Of a DNA stretch of 64,000 bases, positions 36,493 to 50,507 are shown piece by piece. How positions within the stretch are numbered: the stretch's first letter is position 1; every line of letters starts with the position of its first letter. The stretch spans positions 205,737 through 269,736 of the forward strand of contig JAVSML010024419.1 in the NCBI GenBank assembly GCA_038503035.1, given 5' to 3'. The notes beneath the pieces are model-generated. The model was not told where the DNA came from and made no database searches. It saw nothing but the letters and a program-made list of their open reading frames with translations. The position numbers and the translations under genes are program-made. Source of the DNA: Crocodylus rhombifer (lineage: Eukaryota > Chordata > Crocodylia > Crocodylidae).

Positions 36493-39133
36493 TATTATCA
36501 CTGAATTCAGTGGTAGCTGTCTGGGGTGAGGAGATGCCTGCTTCATTTAAACATGCCCTACCAGCACTCAGAAGAACTTCAGCATTGTCGTAGGGTTCCT
36601 GGGAAACTGCAAAAAAAGGGTACTTGGGAAAGTACATTGATCTGCTCAGTTTAACTTTCCAAGTGGCATGGAGTGTAAAGAAGGGGGAAAGAACCAGAAA
36701 CAATATCTGTGAAGAAAAGAAAATTAGGTTCAAGAACAAATAACCTTGTTCACATTTGTGTTATTGGTAATACAGAGAACATTTTTCTGTTAGACTTGTA
36801 AATCTAGGATTTGCCCTGAACTTACACCCCATGACTGATTTGTACATTGAGATGGCCCCTTTAATTTCCACATTTAAAGGTCACTGAAAAAAGTGAATGA
36901 CTCGAGGTAGGTATAAGTGCCTTCCTAAAGTGCAAATGTGTGCGGGGTGGGGAAGGAACAAGGCTAAAGTGCTCTCCTCGAAGGGCTCCATCCTGGGAGG
37001 TGCTGAGTCTCCTGGAAGGTACCGAACACCCTCCGCTGTCCATGGCAAGCTGAAAATACTCGGCACCTCCAAGGAGATTTCCTCAGCACCTCGCAGGGTG
37101 GGCCCTGACCTGGCAGGTCTGGGAAACACCTCTGTTTCAGTAATTGAAGTGAAGCACAAGGCTGAGGAGAGGCTCCTGCTGGCAGCTTGTTGCGTTGATT
37201 TTATTCTTGACTTCATCCGATTATTTCCCTGTCATGTTTTGTTAGTGTCAGCAGGGAAGAAAATCGGTGCCATGAACTATCCATCAGACTTACAAGTTTG
37301 CCCTCCAAGCTGTAATTCCTAATTATTATCCAGCTGCTACATGTATCCTGTGTGGATTGACATTGCAGATGGTCAAGGGAGTGAAAGGTACTAAACCATT
37401 GTCTGAAATGTGCAGTGACTTTTATCCCTCTGTTAATTTTCTTTTTCTTCTTCAAGGAGCAAAAAACAGGACTCTTTAAATAGAATGAAATAAATACCTG
37501 CCATGGGAAATGTGCTTGTCAAAAGAGCAGACATCAATAGCCCACATGGCAGCCAGAGATCATGGATTTAAAGTGCTGACCTTTTAAATGATAATATTCC
37601 ATCAGCATGGCGTGATGTGTGGCAAGGGTGTCAGGCTTGTATGGTCATTATTTATTATGTAGCATAGAATATTTTTTCACTTACTGCGCACCTTTCTGCC
37701 AAGGATCCCCAAGCATTAGAGAAAATCCTTAGCCCCATTTTCCAGGTGGAGAAAACAGAGTTGGTTCAAATACCATGCAGTGACAAAGCTGAGATGTGTA
37801 CCTTGCTTCACAGTCACTTGGTGTAACTCCAGGCCACCTGTCTGGTTAGCACTATCAACACATGGCTCTCAATGGTTTTGCGTTTCAGATCAGCATCCGA
37901 GTGTAGATCCAACCTCCAACCCCACCTGTTTCTCCTGTCTTCCCCTCTGTTTTGTAGTGCCCTGTTCTTTGTCTGCTTTCTCCCTCTTCGCTATTCACTT
38001 TGACACCTCCTTTGGTATTACCCCACCACCCCGACAGGGCAATGGATTTGCTTGTAAAAACATTTACATTCAGAAAAGCACATAAAGCAAACATGGCCAT
38101 TTCCTCAGTCACTTTCTTCTGCCTCCATTTCCTGCTTTTGTTGTGACCTCAGCGGTGAGTGATAACAGCAGTGCAAACATCTGGATTCTTTCACACCTAC
38201 TCCTACAGGTTCCTCCAAAGTCAAAAATATTCTTGAAGGGAGCTGGTAGAAACCCTGAGAGCTCTTCTTTATACTGCTTTTTCCAACAACAGCATCCTGT
38301 GAACAGAGTGACCAAGAAGAGAAAGTGCATATAGAAGTAGCTGACAACAAAAGTGTGGTGGCTGATCTCACTTTTTGAGTTAGCTATGAGCTTTTGTGTT
38401 ACCCAGATAGTCTGTAGCAGTTTAGCGGAAATCATCGACTCCAGCCCTACCAGGTTCATCTGAGCAACTCGTAGTTTCCCAAAGTGAGACAGGTCAATAC
38501 TATCCCATGGAATGGGCTAAGCTGCACCTACGTTTCTTCGGGGACCTCCTTGTGCCGTGGCTAGAACAAGGAAGCAGACACTGGTGGGACATCATCTGAC
38601 TCTGTTCTGCTCGGGTAGCCTGACCAAGTAGCATTGTGTGAAAGCAGGCGGCGAGGCATTACAGTTCAAACAACTTCTCTGCAGATGACATTTTTATGAA
38701 TGTGAATGGGCTTTTCCCCGTAGACAGGCAGACCCCTCAAGCTGTGAAGCTTCACTGAAGCCGTTTTCACACAGGGATGCCATCTCTGTTCCTTTCCAGC
38801 CGGGTGTCCTTGGGGCCTTGAAACTGGAATACGTTTAACCTGGGGATTCATTTTGGTTAGTGCAAAGGCTGTGGGTACTAGTTGAACACAACAGGAAAAG
38901 AACTAGTGACACGTTCTGTGTGAGCAGGAAATGGCACTGAGAGGAATATTGCTGAGTTACACAAGGTTGTGGGAGGAAAAGCAGTGGGGACCAAGCAGTC
39001 AGATCCTTTTCTTAAGTCTGATCAGCCTCCTTAAGGGAGCAAAGAAAAAGACCTCCAGACCCTTTCCTGGCTTTTTGTGGGGCCAGAATTATTCCTCTTA
39101 CATGGCTGTCTTTACCGCTTGTTCTTATATATG
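36493..39133. other. intergenic
   Basis: No exon seen. A GGAGGTGCTGAGTCTCC motif near 36995 and ACTCGGCACCTCCAAGG near 37058 suggest a degenerate repeat at about 36985-37110. A weak MIR/L2-like piece lies near 37680-37830. The rest is unassigned. Confidence 0.4.
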
Positions 39134-40150
39134 AGGGCTGTGCAAAGTTTTGGGTGGTGATTTGATTTGGAGGAGATTCGGCCCAATTCAGTGGCCGAAT
39201 CTTCAAATCTGAACTGAATCAGGGGACCAATTCAAAGGTCCAAATCGATTCAAAGCTCTCCGAATGTTCGGGAAAGGTTCAGAAAGCTTTGATGATTCAG
39301 GCAGTCTCCACCCGCTGCAGCAGGGAGCTACAGCTGGACTCCATGATGGTAAGTAGGGGATGGGGGAGAGGAGGCATCTATGAATCTATGAGGCTGGGGG
39401 AGGGGACCATGGGGGGGACCCCTGCCAGCCCCTGCCTGCTCCCCCCACACCACCACCCCCGCAGCTGCCTCCGCCCACCCCAGCTCCTGGCCCATTAAAG
39501 AAAAGCTCCAGTGCTCCCTGGGTACTGCCAGGCAGGGTGGGGCAATCCCTGCTGGCCCCCACTGCCTCAAGCTGCATGGGGAGCTCTGCCACAAGCCCCC
39601 CAACCCTTCCCACTCCTCCAGCCCCTCCATGGGTGCCCTGCCCAGGCCACCTGCAGCTCTTTAAAAAAAAAAAAGCCGAGAAAAACCCCAGGACTGACCA
39701 CTCCTGCAGTGGGCTCAGGGCTTCAGGGGCTCATGCAGAGCTCCCCGCGTGGTACAGGGCACCGGGGGGCCGGAACAGTGAGTCTAGGAGGGGGTTCAGG
39801 ATTTTTTTTTTAAAGGGCTGGAGCTGGCCCGGGCTCGTGAAGAACAACCCATGCAGCATGGCGCAGTGGGGGGCAGCAGGGATCACCCCTGCCCGGCAGC
39901 ACCCGGTGAGCCAGGGCTTTTTTTTTAACAAGAGCCAGGAGCTGGGGCGGGCAGGGCAGCCATTGCTGGGCTGGGAGAAGGGCAGGGGATGGGCCTGGCT
40001 GATTTGGAGATCTGGAGCAGCAGCCAAATCTCCGAATCAGATTAGGCTGAATTGAATCAGGACAGCAATTCAAATCAATTAATCAAATCACTGTCCCCCG
40101 AATCGGTCAAATACGAATCCGAAGCGAATACTAATGCTTCACACAGGTCT
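39134..40150. mobile_element. foldback hAT-like element, 1.0 kb
   Basis: The left end AGGGCTGTGCAAAGTTTT and the reverse complement of the right end AGACCTGTGTGAAGC are related. The flanks TATATATG (39126-39133) and AATATATA (40151-40158) match at 6 of 8 positions. The interior is GC-rich with repeated CTGCATGGG and GGCAGCACC blocks and A or T runs (39663, 39807, 39918) in opposite orientation, so it can fold back. It has no transposase and is the same family as 3545-3830, 7930-9262 and 47180-48019. ORFs up to 172 codons here are repeat artefacts. Confidence 0.75.
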
Positions 40151-43100
40151 AATATATATATTCAATAAAGACAGCATGCAACCAAGATTGGGCTAACAGT
40201 TGTAAAATTTTTCTGCCAGCTTTGTGAGATGTTTTTTGTTCTTTACCTTTCAATAAAGCAGGCAAGTACTGGATGCAAAAAGCTTCATAACAAAGTGTCC
40301 TCTGGAGAGTGTGATAAATTAATATGGGCCAGAAAATTACCATCATTAAAGCAATGTTTTATTGGTGTGGATGTCTCTTTCTTCCCCATGCAGAGCCATT
40401 CTCATTATCTAAGCGATGCTGGTTGATTTTACGTAACCATATAAATCCTGGAGGGTGGGGGGACATGAGAAGGGGCTTTGAAAGAATATTTGAGGTCGTA
40501 AGGGAATAAACTCTCCTTCTGTTTATCTTCTGTTTGCTGCAAGCCACTCATCGTGTCTTCTAGGCATTGCAATCACAGTAGACCAAAGAGATACAATATG
40601 CCCCACCGTGTGTCTTAAGAGAACTGGATTCCTTCCTGCTATGAAATTCCACCCGAAGGTCTGATGTCACTTGCAGTAGTATATGTAGGTCTAATGCCAT
40701 TTAAGTCACTGCAGTTCTCCGAGGTTGAAACTGGCATAAAATGAGAATACCATCTATGACACCTAAGCAATTGCACAAGGAGTTAAACTCCTGGAAGGAG
40801 TTTAATCCCTTTCAATCACAAAGCCCAGATCATCCGACCTTGGGTGAGGGCTGAGGCAGCCACTGGGTGAATAGAATGATCAGCACAGCACGGTGCCTCC
40901 GCAAGCCAAGGACCGGGAATAGCAGACGCTGTTCTCGTGGGCCTCCTATCAGGCTTTGGGCTCCTGGGTATAACACTCCAAACCACTCGTTTCCACTAGT
41001 TGATTCAGGGCTGGCAGAGAACCTTATTGTCAGTGCACGAGGGAGGTGGGAGATTTCCCCTGTTGCACAGCCAGCTTCCAAGGGACCAAGAACTGGCTGT
41101 GTTATCATCTTCAGTCCATCTCTTCCATCTGGAAACTGACAGCTTAGACTGGATTTGGGTCATAAGAAGCAAGGTAAAGCCAGATACAGGCATTCACCAC
41201 TGTCCCTTAGGAAGCAGCAAAATTTCCCCTGGAATAATCTCTCTATGAAAATAAAAACACCCTTTGGCTCAAGGAGAGTTTTACAGTCCAGAAATAGCTT
41301 CCTGAACCACAAAACCCAAAATAAGGGAGCTCTGCCACAAGCTACTGTCCTGAGAAAAGGACAGCATCAACCATTACGAGGGCATGCTACACTGCCTTTC
41401 CCTAACAGGGATGCTTACAATCTGTGCATCTCGCTAACATGCGCTGGTAATGGGACCTAATTCCAGTTGGGAAAATGTAAGCTACAACCTCAGCAGCCTA
41501 AATCCATCTGGAACACTTCATGGCCATATGTTCTGCAGACATCCTGGATTATTTATCTTGAAAAATCTTTGGTGTATAACAAATTTAAGCCTCCATTTAA
41601 ATACTGCGATGTAAGTCAGTAACATATTTAAGATGCTTATACCAGCCTCTGCAAATATTGTAGGAGTTTTTGAGGCATGCCTGCTGATTGAAGCACAGCC
41701 ATGGGGGACCAAGGTGGCTAACCCCAGATTTTTAGAATTGCACACAGGCATAGTTTGCACATGCTGCAGTTATCATAATGGGCCAGTAGTCACAAAAATT
41801 ATAGCAAATATAGTGCTACAGAATAGAGCCCTGCTTTCTATCCACAGCTCTGTGTCACCTTGGGCAAGTCTCTCAATCTCCCTAGGTTTAGGTGTCCTGA
41901 TTTATGAAACAAAGATCATAATTTGATCTCATAAGGGCATTGATGGATTTGATCAACTGATGTTTTTAAAGCACTGATATGCTCTGAAAAAGGTACCAGA
42001 GGAATTAAATTAACCCTTTACACCCATTCTCCCACTCAGTTAAACAGAATAAAAAGCATTCTAAATACTAGTAGTGGGGAGATGAGACCTCTGAGTAGCT
42101 CAGATCATGAATGCACCACCTGGCTTATAAGAGGCTCTTCTAGCCCATTATGGTAGTAAGAAAACATGTCAGAGTTTGCTTTCCTTTGAATTCATCTATC
42201 CTATCGTATCTATAGAAGAAGCTTGATGTTATAGGTCATCTTCTATATTGTAGAGACACCCCATGTGGTAGGCATTCATTTCCACCAGAAGCATTGAAAT
42301 ACATAGTACTTTATGATATTTTTAGAGAAAACTGTCAGCCATGACTGCAATGTAACAGCAGCTTTGGGAGGCCACAAATAGCAGGATGAAGTGCTGAAAT
42401 AAAGAGGGTATGGATAATGGATTCTGTCCCATCAAAGATGCAGCACAGCCAGCACAGTTCTGTTAGAGAGATCCCTGTGTACATTTCCTGTCAAGAATTA
42501 TGACTCTTCATACAGTGACATGAGGACCGAATGATTCTTGCTGTATTGTATAAAATAGTCGCTGAAAGATGACTGACCACAAATACACACACATTCATGG
42601 TAGGAAAAGCCAAGGGAATGGACTATCTACTGGACGGTCCAAGTAAGCTCTGAACTGAATACAGTGACAAAGGTTTGGTGCATAATGAAATCTTATCTGT
42701 GCATGTAAAATCATGTAACCAGGTTAAAAAAAGAGACAGATTTACTAGATGCAATAAGGCAGGACTGAGAAGGGAAAAAATAACAGGCTAAAAAAAAGTC
42801 CACTTAGATTTACTAGCTGTAATAAGGCTGAAAAAAAACTTAATAGTGGGCAGTTAGAGAAGATTCATTAATCACAGCCATATGGTTCTGTTAGCAGCAC
42901 TGGAGGAAACTATCTATTAGAATTTATAGATTGCAATGTTATCCCAAAGGCCACCATTGCTGTTGGTAAGTGCATCTCAGCAGAGGCCAAGGACTGACTG
43001 GCTTGTGGAAACTGAGATACAGTTTCACCAGCAGAGGGGCTCCCTCCAGCTCAGGGGTGAGGCAGTTTTGCTGGGGTCCTGTAGGGAAGTTTTCACTGCT

Positions 43101-46100
43101 GCTGCTTGGTCCACAAATGGAGGTTTTAGCATGACTGCCTGCTGCTTTAGACCCCAGCACTAAGGGCCCAACAAAGCATCTGACAACCTGCTTAACTTTA
43201 AGCATGTTTCAAGGGACATCAGCACTGCAGCTGAAAGTGTGCACCAGGTTGTGAAGACACTGAGCTAGCCTGGACCACGCTGGCTCAGGCACTGATAGGT
43301 GCAGCAGCACAGAATTCAACACAAGGAGCAGAACCTTCTTCGGACCCTGGCAACGCACACATTGTAGTCTCAGAGGCCATGATTACACTGTTATCAGTAC
43401 CCAAACTAGATCAGGTCTCTAGGACTCACAGTATAAACACACCACTCAGTTACACCAAGCTCAATAAGATTTCATTTACTGTTTTGTGAATAGGGTTGGT
43501 CATTATTAGCAGAAAATCTGCAGTCCTCCAGGAGGGTCCAAATCACAAAGCGCGTCACCCCATTAAGTCAAATACTGCATAAACACTGAACAGTGCTATC
43601 AACTTCTCCTGAGCAGTAACCTGTGCCTAAAGGCTCTGCTGAATCCTCCTCTGAAATCATGTCTGAAATACTATGTTATTGCGATAAAATCAGCTATAAA
43701 CCAAATGGGTAAAATATTTTATTCACACTAAATCAAAGTAGTTTTCTACTTACATACAGACACTTAACACTACACCCATATTGGGGTACCCAAGGAACAA
43801 ACTAACCCCAGTGAAAAGCTTCAGTTTTTTTTTATTATTATTATTATTTAAATTCCCACCAGAAGAATAGCTTTTAAACAGCCCCACGCTGCTTGCCATG
43901 CTCAGAACCCAGGAGTGAATTTGGCTGTAAACTGAAGTGAAGCCGACTTCCTTGCTTTCCTTTACCAAGTGGAGAGGAATATGCAAAGGAAACAGCAGGC
44001 ACAAATACTAAAGAGTAAACTGGATTTTTAAAATTCATGTAGTCAGTGACATTGGAAAAGGCATTTGTTATAGGACAGTGTTGCTTTAAAAAAACAAAAC
44101 GCTAAAAATAATTTTAAAAAAGAATATACATTTGAAGTCCCAGTTCTATAACACTTTAAAATAATGATGCTGCTAATGAATGCTGAATTACAGTGGGAAT
44201 CCAAGAGACAGGTGCCTGGCCCCTAGATTATGATGACAGGATTTATCAGACATAATGAATATACCATAGGAGTGAAAATGATTAGCTCATTATATTAAAA
44301 TGTTACCTATTTTTCTCTATTAAGGAAACATTCGTTTCATTTGCCTCCCAACACAGCAAACACTTCAGGAGTTTTTATTATCTTTTATATAGGAATATTC
44401 AGTATATTAGTGGTACCCTTTTTCTTGGTTATTATGATATATTAAGTCAGTAGGCATGTTACAGTTCGTTATTGTTAGAACAAAAGAATACAGCTAACCG
44501 CTGTCTCAAAATAACTGATCAGTGAGGCTTTTAGTCTCTCGGTAGGTTTAATTTTCCTGTTGCATTTTTCAACACAAATTCACATTTTTCTGCTTAATTT
44601 ACTGCTAGTAAAAGGTACCCAATTGACAGCTATGCTGGAAAATGAAGTTGTCTACTCAACCACAATATAGCAACAGTACACGGAAGAAAGTCTCCTCTAC
44701 TTTAGCCCACGAACCTGCCTCTATTCTGTGCATTCGCTCCTTTGCTGAGACAAAGTGTAGTCTTGTTCCAACAGAGCGGACAGGTTTTGAGATGGATACC
44801 CATCAGCTGGAGACTAGACCTTGCCTTAAGCCTACATGGAATAGCTCGTGCCTTAACCATCGGTTGGTAATGTCTCTCTGTGTCAAGTACCTTGCCTTGC
44901 ATTTGAACCCGAGATTGAGAAGTGACTGCACCACTGAAACTGATCTATATATTAATTTTTCCTGTGTGTATTCAAATAATTCATGGAATGAAAGAAACCT
45001 AAGTATTTACATAAAAAGAATAAAATAGAATTTGCACTTGATTTGAGAATGGGACAGTCGAGGTTATCTAGATTAGAAGATGTCCTTAGGATTATTATAT
45101 TACAACCACAGTGATGCTTTACATTCTCCAGCCATGTGAAAGAGCCATCCCTCTCAACAATAGCAGCAGAACAGGTCACTAGGAAAGACATCTTTGGCTG
45201 GGGAAGGAGGAGAAACCACCCCCAGAATCCAGGTAACTGTATTTTATGATGTCTATAAGTGCTTTCAGAGTTAGGCAGCAAACTGAAATGTCTGTCGTAT
45301 TCCTGGGCTGATCTCTCAACTGGTTGGGAGGCTTTAATAGCCAACCATTCCTGAGCTACAGATGTATACATATATGTGAAAACTATATGAGATTTATAAA
45401 CCTCTTCTTTGGTCTAGCCATTGGCAAGAGACAACAATCCTCTTGGCAAGTGACACCCCCAAGTCCAAAAGTTGGACAGTTTGGATCCAAGCTTCAGTGC
45501 GTGGCCCCATCCCTCACTGCCCCAGGAAGTGGAAACCTGGTAGAGCAGTGTGTCTAGTAGATCCCAGTTCAGTAGAGAGGAGGCTTACATTAATGCCACT
45601 GTGTGCCCACATGTTCCTCATAAATGAACACATTTAGGGCTAGGGGTAAGAACATTTGGAAAACAGCAACCCCTGACCTACATCCCACTCAGCAACTAAA
45701 ATGCAACACCGGCAGGAATGCATGGATTTGTCTCTTAAATAGACAAATAGATTGAGGGGTTGCAAAAACATAAATAGGAAGGAGAACAGAAACATCTGGA
45801 GGAGGAGAAAGACAACAGACACCTCCTCAAGCAAGGCTTGTGATGCTCTGAAAATACATTACACTGGTAGTGCTGAACATGCTTCTTGAGCGGCATTGAT
45901 GCTCCTGAGCCAGACAGGGGCAAAACAACATTCAGCACGAAGGACCTCTACAAGACTTCTGGGTCTGTCTGGGTAACTCAGTGATTAATGAGATATACTC
46001 CTGACAGACAGTTGTATATACCTGGCAAGAATCTTAATTTCCATGTAAACAAAATGTGCTAATACAGCAGGGAGAACAGCTTCCTCTCCTCTCCTCGGAG

Positions 46101-46385
46101 ACTGTGTTAGAATCAATGATAACCCCAAGCAAATATAGTGGCACCCTGTGTCTTCCCTCCTCCCCTGCAGCAACCTGTAACATTATGCAGTGTCAGGGAT
46201 TAGTAATGGGCTTGATTTAGTGCCCCTCAGTTTTGAGAAAGATCAGCATATCATGGTTCAGGACACTTTCTCCTACTTACTATATTAAGGAACATAAATG
46301 ATTTCAAAAGGTACCACCAATGACCTACTACTTTGGTGCTGAACATAATGCAAAGAATCCACAACCCTGGTATCTAAACATGGAA
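40151..46385. other. intergenic
   Basis: No exon is supported. It includes a MIR-like fragment near 41815-41925, a short duplicated GATTTACTAG...AATAAGGC motif (42740 and 42808), and a TTA-type simple repeat at about 43827-43849. The remainder is AT-rich and unassigned. Confidence 0.4.
41815..41925 (+). repeat. MIR-like SINE 3' part
   Basis: CACCTTGGGCAAGTCTCTCA, then ATCTCCCTAGGTTTAGGTG and TGATTTATGAAACAAAGATC follow the order of a MIR 3' half in the plus orientation. Confidence 0.6.
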
Positions 46386-46388
46386 TAT

Positions 46389-46443
<55 letters not shown>

Positions 46444-46479
46444 TACACATACATACATACACACACACACACATACATA

Positions 46480-46511
<32 letters not shown>
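46386..46511 (+). repeat. compound microsatellite (CATA)n(CA)n(TA)n
   Basis: ACATACATACAT blocks alternate with long CA runs and end in about 13 AT repeats. Uninterrupted dinucleotide stretches make it likely to vary in length between individuals. The ORFs across it (runs of Thr-His or Tyr-Ile) are artefacts. Confidence 0.95.
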
Positions 46512-47179
46512 GGCAGCCAATCTGCAGAGGAAATGGTAAACAGTCAGCTTTAGGCAGTGTTTGCAACACATGCTTGGTCAAGAATAAAGCAAAGTGGCAG
46601 GCTAGAGACAATGAAAAATAGCATCTTTTCGTTCATCTTAACAAATCCCTTTCCTTGCATCTCAGAAAGTTACATCTGATTATGGAAAGAAAAGCACTTT
46701 AGACCATTTCCATGTAGCAACTATTTTCAGGAGATTGAATTTAGTGTCTATTCTGCAATGTCAACAGCAAAACCAGTTAAGTTCTAAAATGAACAATATT
46801 TTTAAGCAATAAAATAGAAAGCAGAAAGAACCCAGATGTGGGTTTCAGATCCCAGATATTGACTGCTGGGGTAAGTGTGGGGGATGAATGGGAAACCAAG
46901 TGACCAATTTTAATGTGGAGTTGCTGAAGGGATATGTAGGATCTCCTTATGCCAGTAGACAGTAAAGAACTTGGAAAAGGTCTCATTACAATGTTATAAG
47001 ATTAAGGAAATAAATTCTTGCTCCTTATACTTGGCTTTCTCTAAATCCCAGCTGGAAAGTCACTCCCCACTCCCTCCACCCCTCCAAGTTGATACACCTT
47101 TTCCCACTGAAATCTAAAGTTCAACAAAAAAATCAACTGGGGAAGGAGGAAGAATTTCCATCAACTAGCTCTAACCACT
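46512..47179. other. intergenic, no recognised feature
   Basis: Plain AT-rich sequence between the microsatellite and the next foldback element. No exon or repeat identified. Confidence 0.4.
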
Positions 47180-48019
47180 AGGGCTGTGCGAAGCTTCGGG
47201 TGGTGATTGGATTCGGAGGAGATACGGCCCAATTCAGTAGCTGAATCTCCAAATCCAAATTGAATCAGGGGACCAATTAAAATGTCCAAATCAATTCAAA
47301 GCTCTCCAAATCTTCAGAAAAGATTTGGAGAGCTTTGATGATTCAGGCAGTCCCTGGTGGCTGCGGCAGGGAGTTGGACCCAGACTCCGTGCTGGTAAGT
47401 AGGGGGCAGGGAAGTGGGGACTGCGGGAGGGGACCATGGGGGGAGCCCTGCCAGCCCTCATCCCCACCATGGCTGCCACAGAGCTTTAAAAGCTCTGACT
47501 CACTGGGTGCTGCCGGCTGGGGGGGCGCAATCCCTGCTGCCCCTCAAGACCCCGCGCTACATGGGTAGCTCCGCACAAGCCCCCTGATGCCTCCCCGATC
47601 CCCCAGCCCCCCCATGGCTGCCCCACCCACTGTGGCTCTGGCCCTTTAAGAGAAAAAAGAACAGAGAAAAGCCCCAGGACTCACCGCTCCTGCAGTGGCC
47701 TTGGGGGGCTCATGCAGAGCCCCCACATGGTGCAAGGCAGTGGGGAGAAGAGGGGATCACTTCCCCCCACCCGGCAGCACCCGCTGAGTGGGGGCTTTTT
47801 TTTTTTTTTTCCAAGTGCTGGGAGCTGGGGTGGGCAGCGCAGCCATTGCCGGGCTGGGAGATGGGCCTGGCCCGGCTGCTTCGGAGATTTCACTGCTGCC
47901 AAATCTCCAAATCAGATTTGTCCGAATCGATTTGGGACAGTGTTTCGAATCACCAAATTGAATCACTGTTCCCTGAATCAGCCGAATCCAAAGTGAACAC
48001 TAGCTGCTTTGCACAAGCT
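47180..48019. mobile_element. foldback hAT-like element, 0.84 kb
   Basis: The left end AGGGCTGTGCGAAGCTTCGG and the reverse complement of the right end AGCTTGTGCAAAGCAGC are related. The left part runs nearly parallel to the copy at 39134 (GGGTGGTGATTGGATTCGGA against GGGTGGTGATTTGATTTGGA). The GC-rich interior has GGCAGCACCC and opposed A and T runs. Target duplication is not clear (TAACCACT against GACTCACC). No transposase. Confidence 0.72.
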
Positions 48020-50507
48020 GACTCACCGCAACCCTGCACTAATTTAATGTCAAAGTGCAGTGGCTGTTATTCCGTCATATTGCCACACTCCTGCCAGGAC
48101 GCGATGTTTCTCCCCTTCCGGCACTTCCCACCTGCTCTGGGAAGTTATGGCTCAGTCCTCCATGTCATTCAAACACATCCATCTCCACACCCACCAGCAT
48201 GAGATGCACCTAAAAATCAAACCCTAACACACACAAAAAGCAAAGCGTCTTTAGCCCGACTGACTTTAGCTCTCAGCCCCTCTCAAGTTATTCAGCCAAC
48301 TGCTCAAAACGTGACCATGCTGAGATGTGCAGAGTGCATGACATCGGTACGGTGTGTTGCTATAGTGAGAAAATGCACAGCATTTGGTCAACTTATAGTC
48401 TTTCTATGCATAAACTAGCCCAGATTCACAAATATCACAGTGATATTTCCAGTGCTTTGTGTTGGTCTGACACTGTCAAGCAACAGTAAAATCAGCTTAA
48501 GTGGCAAGTTAACCTGACTTTATGACAGCTCAGGATCTCTGGAGAAGCACAAAACAGCCTGAGCATGAGCATGCCCCATGTCTTTAGTATGAGCTCTCTA
48601 TGTTTCTCTGTTTACCTGATTGTGAGAGTACTAGTTTTCTTGGTCCATCCACACTAGCTTAGTCTTCAGGTGCCCTGGGAGAACACTCAGTAGCCGCAAA
48701 GCAAATGGTAGCCTGGGAAAATCACCTCTCCTGTCCCGCCGCTAGATACACTCCTGGGTTCAGGGATAGGAAGAGTTTGCATTGCCACTGGCTGTGCTGT
48801 CCCTGCTGTCTGGATTACAAGTGGCTGCCGTTCTTCAGTGCCATAAATATGGCAATGTCAAGAATACGCGAGACAGGGCAGTGAGGTGGGAACACAGTTA
48901 ATAGAAATCAGCTCCAATTAAAAGAACCCAATCAATTCTAGGGGGGAGCGAAGCCTGGATGCAAGCCCACTGTCCACACCAGTATTTTGTTGCAGGACAC
49001 ATTCCCAGTGCTGACTCCTACCGCCTACTTAGTAATATCCCACATCTGCATCCCAGTTCAGTGGCTCAGACCCACCTCATTATTGCCTCTAGCTACCAAA
49101 ATGATGTTATAGAGGTGGGCTGGTACAATGCAGAATCCTGTGGGACAGACACTTGGAGAAGCTTCCCTCTTCCAGGCAAATTCAGCTGAAGGGGAATCAG
49201 TTGCAATCTGAGTTCCTGGAGATTCACCACCTCACTCCAAATTTGGACCAACGTGGACCAAGATTTTTCTTATATTTTACAGCATCTGAAGCTTCCAGGG
49301 ATGATCCGACTTCACTTTAATCAAGGGCAATGCCCTTGTTGGCTGCAGGAGGAGTAGGAAGTAACCCTAAGATCACCTTAAGACAAGCAGAAGGTACAAG
49401 GATTCAGCTGTTTAGGAGATAAAACTAACCAACGTATTACATTTGCTTCTGTCTCAAAGTCCATGCCAACACCACCCCAGCCCACAAACATCCCAAAGCA
49501 TTGTCTTTGTTTGCTTTTGATTCTCCATGTCCAATATCTTGCCATTTGAGAAACAGGGTTATCAATATCCTTTTTTATTGGGATTCACTTTAATTCTACA
49601 TTATTTATTTCTCTCACAGTTGGAATCAAAATACTGTGAAGGAAACTAATATCTCTGAGTTTTACAGCAGGTTTTTTTCAGCAGTGGCTGTGAAGTAAGC
49701 CTCCCCCCACCCCCTTACTGCATCTAATAGAAGTTTTATGACTGTCGAAAGCATGTTGACTATCTGATGTGGTACCTCCAATAATCTCCTCTCTCAAGCC
49801 TTGGGGACAGCGGAGAAAGGCTAATAAATCTTGATTTTTATTATAGACTTCACTTCATCCACACTCTGATGAGAAAAAGGCAACATTTAAAGGCAAGTGA
49901 AATTTTACAACTCTGGGGAGGAGTTCAATATAAAGTGAAAATTACAGCATATGAAAACAAGAAGAACGGAGTAAAAGACATAATATTTTGTTAATACCCC
50001 AGAGCTTCCTGACTGTAGGGCAGTCTTTCCAGCTGACACCAATTATTTTTTAAGGGTTAGATAATAAGTACATTTACTTCTTTAAGGTGAGGGTCTGTTA
50101 ACAATTAGAGATGAGTTCAGACGCCTTTCTGTTGCTCTGTGATTTTACATGGAGGTGGTAATTTCTGTGGAGGGGGACCAGCCGGAGAAGGAGCAGCAGT
50201 TCATTTTCACATAGTTTCATAATAAAACTCCCTGGTGTCTACTTTCCTGAAATCAGTTTGTGACTGTGACTATGTGCAGTTCCCCCTTTGCGCTCAGCAA
50301 ATATGCAGAAGTCTACACAGCTGCACTTTACTGTCCCTCAGTCCATAAAGATAAAGATCTCACCGTTTACAGCCAAATGGCAGCTCCTGGCAACTTGCCT
50401 TAGTACCCAAGTGGAAGTCTACTGCATGGAGCTTCCTTAGCCTATAAATTGGAGGGAAGCCACAGATCATTCAGACACCAGCTGCTTTCAAGATTTGAAA
50501 TAACTAA
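48020..50507. other. intergenic
   Basis: No exon, RNA gene or well-defined repeat is seen between the foldback element and the CR1 cluster. Confidence 0.4.

Noticed and set aside
36056..36739. 157- and 174-codon ORFs on opposite strands
   Set aside because: Both lie mostly in a MITE with inverted ends and have no protein family signature.
39328..40073. Several overlapping 65-172-codon ORFs on both strands
   Set aside because: They fall in a GC-rich foldback transposon and mirror each other across strands.
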